This document shows positions 61,388 through 64,000 of a DNA stretch of 64,000 bases, piece after piece. Origin of the DNA: Nitrospira sp. (GTDB lineage: Bacteria > Nitrospirota > Nitrospiria > Nitrospirales > Nitrospiraceae). The first letter of the stretch is position 1. Each line of letters starts with the position of its first letter. Position numbers and translations under genes: made by a program. The stretch spans positions 248,001-312,000 of the forward strand of contig JACOEM010000002.1 in assembly GCA_024998565.1 (NCBI GenBank), read 5' to 3'. The notes beneath the pieces were generated by a model, which searched no databases, was not told the origin of the DNA, and saw nothing but the letters and a program-made list of their open reading frames with translations.

Positions 61388-64000
61388 TTACGTCGTGAGT
61401 GCCGTGGCTCGTCGCCGTCTGCGTGCCGGGGCTTGGCCGGCGGCGCCGAAGGGGGCGACGCGGGCCAACACTGCCGCCGAGAGTACGTAGCCCGGCTTCG
61501 GCCGCTCCGGCGGCCGCGTCGGATCAATCAAGAGCGTCTCATAGGCAATCGGCGCCGCGAGCCCGGCCTCGTCGTCCACCGCCAGGTCGTCAGCGGCCAC
61601 CGTGAGGCCGCCCTGTAAGGGCACAAACGCCGGTTGCGCCAACTGCTCATCCTCGCGCAGGTCTTCGAACTGGGCCAGGGCGAAGGGCTCGTGGACCGGC
61701 GTCGTGCGCCAGGGCTGCGCGCCGGCGCGATCCGTCACCGTGACCGTCACCGTCGTGGGCCCGCCGACCAGCGGGGCCGTCCCCAGCTTCGTGAGGGGTC
61801 TGTTCAACGGCGCGATCCGCTCGCGCAACGTCAGCTCCGCCCAGGGATGCACGCGCAGGCCGCTGGCCGGCGGAGGCGTCTCCCGAATGGTTACCACCGG
61901 GGCGCTGCTGCGGGGGACTGCCCCACTCCAATTGCGCCGGTCGGCCAGAGCCGTCGCGATCAAGCCCACGACATCCACCGCCGCCGGCAGCGGCGGCGCC
62001 GTCTTGCTCCCGAACGTCCGCGAGAAGGACACCGACACCGAGAAGAACAGGAGCTTGATCGAGGCCTTGCCCTCCACCTGCCAGGGCGTGGGGCCGGCCA
62101 GACGCCCCTTGAACGAGACTCCCACCAGCAGCCGCCCGCGATAGCGCAGGGCCAGCGCGGCGCCGACCTCCACCTCGAAGGCCAAGGGGGCCAATTGGAT
62201 AATCGCATCGAAGCCGAGCATGCCATCGAAGCTGAACCCACCCCCCGCGGCATGCAGATCCACCCGGGCGCCGAACTGCACCGTATTGGAGGTGACGGCG
62301 ACGTACGCCTGGCAGCGTAACTGGAGCGAGTCGCCATCGGCCAGCTGCAGCGCCAGTCGCTTCAAGGCGGGCAAACCCGGCGGTGCGGCAAAGCGGGGAT
62401 GGAAGCCACCGATGGCCAGCACGAACTGCGGCTGACGGCCCCAGCCCGCGCGTAACGCCATGTCGCCGGTCAGGGTGAATTGGAGAATGCGCGAGTCATA
62501 CAGCGTCGCATCCAACGAGACGGTCTCGGCGCTCACATCCAGCACACCCAGGGCATCCATGCGGATCTGCACCAACGGATGGCTCTGGTCCGGCAGCAAG
62601 ACTTGCAGCCGGCCCAAGACCACGACCCGAATCGGCGCCGGCAGTTCGACGAGCAGGGCCAGGTCGAGCGTGAGCAGGGTGGGACTGCCCCAGCGGAGTT
62701 GCACCATCGGGCCCACCACATGGCGACCGGCGGTCGGTGGGAACACGCGGCGCAAGTCACTGAAGATCTGCGGGGCATTCCGGAGGGGATCGGGCGGAAA
62801 CAAGATGGAGTTCAACGTCCCGGTCTTGAGGCCGTCGCGCAGGACATCCGTACGGACGGTGCGATGCAACGCGACCAACCCGCCGATGCCGGTGAGGGTG
62901 AAGCCCAAGCCGACCGGGATGGGCGCGAAGCCTTCGGCGGTCAAGATGATAATGAGCGAGTAGCCCTTGCTGCCGTCGGGCATCTTGGTGGTGAGCAGGC
63001 CCAGGGCTTTGAGGGCGATCGTCTCGGCCAGTTCGAGTTGGAGCATCCCGCTGTATTCGGCGCGCTGGGGATCGAAGCCCAGAAAGCCGCCCCCGGTCAG
63101 GCCCGGCGTCGTAATGGCTAAGCCGATGCCGGTCGGCGGCTTGAAGCCGAGGGCGAGGTCAAGTGGGCCCAAGTTTCCGCCGCTCGGAGGAAGCCGGAGG
63201 CTCGCAGAGAATCCCACCTGCTCGATGGTCGCCGTGACCGGGCCAAGTTTGATGGCGGCGTTGGTGGCGGCCTCGATGTCGATGCCCTGGTCCTCGCCGT
63301 TGTGCGACCGGACGGCGAGCCGGAGCAGCTGGATCGAAATCGCATTGAACAGGGTGACGTGCAGGGGTAGGGTCGCTTCGAATCCCACCCCGCCCTGCAG
63401 CGAGAGCCCACGGCGGAACGACCACTCACCGGCGAGATCGAACGGAACGGCAAGACCATCCTTAGGGAAAACCTGCGCGAGAAACCCATCACCTTTGGAG
63501 AAATCAATCACCACCTCGCCGTGCTCGACGGCGAAGGCAATCGCCGGGTCCATTGTGGCGCGAGCCGGTGCGGCCGAGTCGACATGCAGGTCCAGTTTCA
63601 CGGAAGCCCGGACGCGCTGCATGGCTAAGCGAGAGCCTCCCGCCGAGCCGATCACGACAAAAGGTTCGGCGTCGCCTGTGCGGACGAACCGGGCCCCCAC
63701 GGTGACGTCCATCGCGCTTCCTGCCGGCAACTGGAAATCGAGATCCAAGGTCGGACGGATGGAAGCGGTCAGATCACTACTGACGCGGACGACCGTATCG
63801 AAGGTCACTTGCCACGCGCTCTCGTCGAGAGTGTCGCTGCGCTCGATCGAGGTCGGTGCGCGCAACGTGACGTCGAGGCCGGGAGGGGAGAACGTCGGAT
63901 TGACTTCGGCGTTGAATCCGAAGGCTTCCAATAGCGCCGGCTCGCCGGACGGGTGCAGGATCTCAGCGGGGATGCCGAATTTCTCGTGTAGTAACCTCTG
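61388..64000 (-). CDS. DUF6603-like giant beta-rich protein (5' cut by window edge)
   Basis: 870 residues are visible. The frame is open to the right edge (reading QRLLHEKFGIPAEILHPSGE before the TTG at 63931), so the true start is outside. The sequence is a long run of amphipathic beta strands with Gly turns. Recognisable blocks: LALGFKPPTGIGLAI, GLGFTLTGIGGLVALHRTV, SILFPPDPLRNAPQIFSDLR and VFPPTAGRHVVGPMVQLRWG, typical of the DUF6603 family. The end holds LRERIAPLNRPLTKLG and a QFEDLREDEQLAQPAF block seen near DUF6603 C-termini. No catalytic motif or membrane helix. It is the first visible gene of the operon; a role as a large tube- or groove-shaped scaffold is only inference. Confidence 0.62.
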   Translation of the reverse strand, partial: QRLLHEKFGIPAEILHPSGEPALLEAFGFNAEVNPTFSPPGLDVTLRAPTSIERSDTLDESAWQVTFDTVVRVSSDLTASIRPTLDLDFQLPAGSAMDVTVGARFVRTGDAEPFVVIGSAGGSRLAMQRVRASVKLDLHVDSAAPARATMDPAIAFAVEHGEVVIDFSKGDGFLAQVFPKDGLAVPFDLAGEWSFRRGLSLQGGVGFEATLPLHVTLFNAISIQLLRLAVRSHNGEDQGIDIEAATNAAIKLGPVTATIEQVGFSASLRLPPSGGNLGPLDLALGFKPPTGIGLAITTPGLTGGGFLGFDPQRAEYSGMLQLELAETIALKALGLLTTKMPDGSKGYSLIIILTAEGFAPIPVGLGFTLTGIGGLVALHRTVRTDVLRDGLKTGTLNSILFPPDPLRNAPQIFSDLRRVFPPTAGRHVVGPMVQLRWGSPTLLTLDLALLVELPAPIRVVVLGRLQVLLPDQSHPLVQIRMDALGVLDVSAETVSLDATLYDSRILQFTLTGDMALRAGWGRQPQFVLAIGGFHPRFAAPPGLPALKRLALQLADGDSLQLRCQAYVAVTSNTVQFGARVDLHAAGGGFSFDGMLGFDAIIQLAPLAFEVEVGAALALRYRGRLLVGVSFKGRLAGPTPWQVEGKASIKLLFFSVSVSFSRTFGSKTAPPLPAAVDVVGLIATALADRRNWSGAVPRSSAPVVTIRETPPPASGLRVHPWAELTLRERIAPLNRPLTKLGTAPLVGGPTTVTVTVTDRAGAQPWRTTPVHEPFALAQFEDLREDEQLAQPAFVPLQGGLTVAADDLAVDDEAGLAAPIAYETLLIDPTRPPERPKPGYVLSAAVLARVAPFGAAGQAPARRRRRATALTT

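Noticed and set aside
50876-64000. Contractile injection system or prophage tail
   Set aside because: No sheath, tube, LysM, baseplate, spike, AAA or lysis gene is visible in the window. Giant coiled-coil proteins alone do not establish it; the flank beyond the edge could change this.
1-64000. tRNA or rRNA genes, CRISPR arrays, riboswitches and insertion sequences
   Set aside because: I looked for T-loop-like sequences, regular direct repeats with spacers, cobalamin-type leaders before the TonB receptor, and transposase motifs. None was convincing.

Overview
The window is GC-rich, densely coded chromosomal DNA from a Gram-negative bacterium. It carries an outer-membrane TonB receptor, an RND tripartite efflux pair, an AMIN-type amidase and Kdo/nonulosonate sugar genes. 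Gene style and order, plus a palindromic intergenic repeat at 43478-43600, suggest a Nitrospira-like member of the Nitrospirota. That assignment rests on recognition, not on a marker gene. No tRNA, rRNA, CRISPR array or intact insertion sequence was found.

Region 1 (1-28.5 kb, + strand) is a surface-polysaccharide locus. It opens with a cut-off NanM-type sugar methyltransferase followed by neuA, neuB and neuC, which overlap or abut and encode synthesis and CMP-activation of a sialic-acid-like nonulosonate. Then come a sugar-nucleotide epimerase, a capsule-type glycosyltransferase, an asparagine-synthetase-like amidotransferase, a membrane acyltransferase, six GT-B glycosyltransferases interleaved with two methyltransferases, a 906-residue O-antigen polymerase/ligase-glycosyltransferase fusion, a Wzx-type flippase and a WcaJ-type initiating phosphotransferase. 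This is a nearly complete Wzx/Wzy pathway. A KdsC-like phosphatase, manC and a phosphomannomutase (Kdo and GDP-mannose supply) and a DUF3108 envelope protein close it.

Region 2 (28.5-40.6 kb) is housekeeping: fbp and a class I aldolase, a DegP/HtrA protease, a PIN-TRAM membrane protein, ispD-ispF, cysE, a PsiF-repeat protein, truA, an AMIN-domain amidase, a YacP/NYN protein, tatD and a DAHP synthase.

Region 3 (40.6-50.8 kb) is an envelope transport island: a small His-rich exported protein, a TonB-dependent receptor, a TonB-C-like protein, a convergent HAE1 RND pump with its lipoprotein adaptor, and a divergent MarR regulator. Past marR, an AT-richer stretch holds decayed pieces of what looks like a second TonB/RND module, an orphan ORF, and a HigBA-type toxin-antitoxin pair with a perfect palindrome at its promoter.

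Region 4 (50.9-64.0 kb, - strand, entering from the right edge) is the most unusual part. It is a tightly packed five-gene operon of very large proteins with no assigned function: a DUF6603-like protein (870+ aa, cut by the edge), an 865-aa protein, a 269-aa Ala/Gln-rich coiled coil, a 1772-aa protein with coiled coils and a C-terminal jelly-roll-like module, and a 571-aa protein with a conserved DPLWMLGRQWQFGEF motif. No catalytic motif, signal peptide or membrane segment is evident. The spacing (2-27 nt) argues for one transcript and one assembly or pathway. This is the best candidate for an undescribed system.
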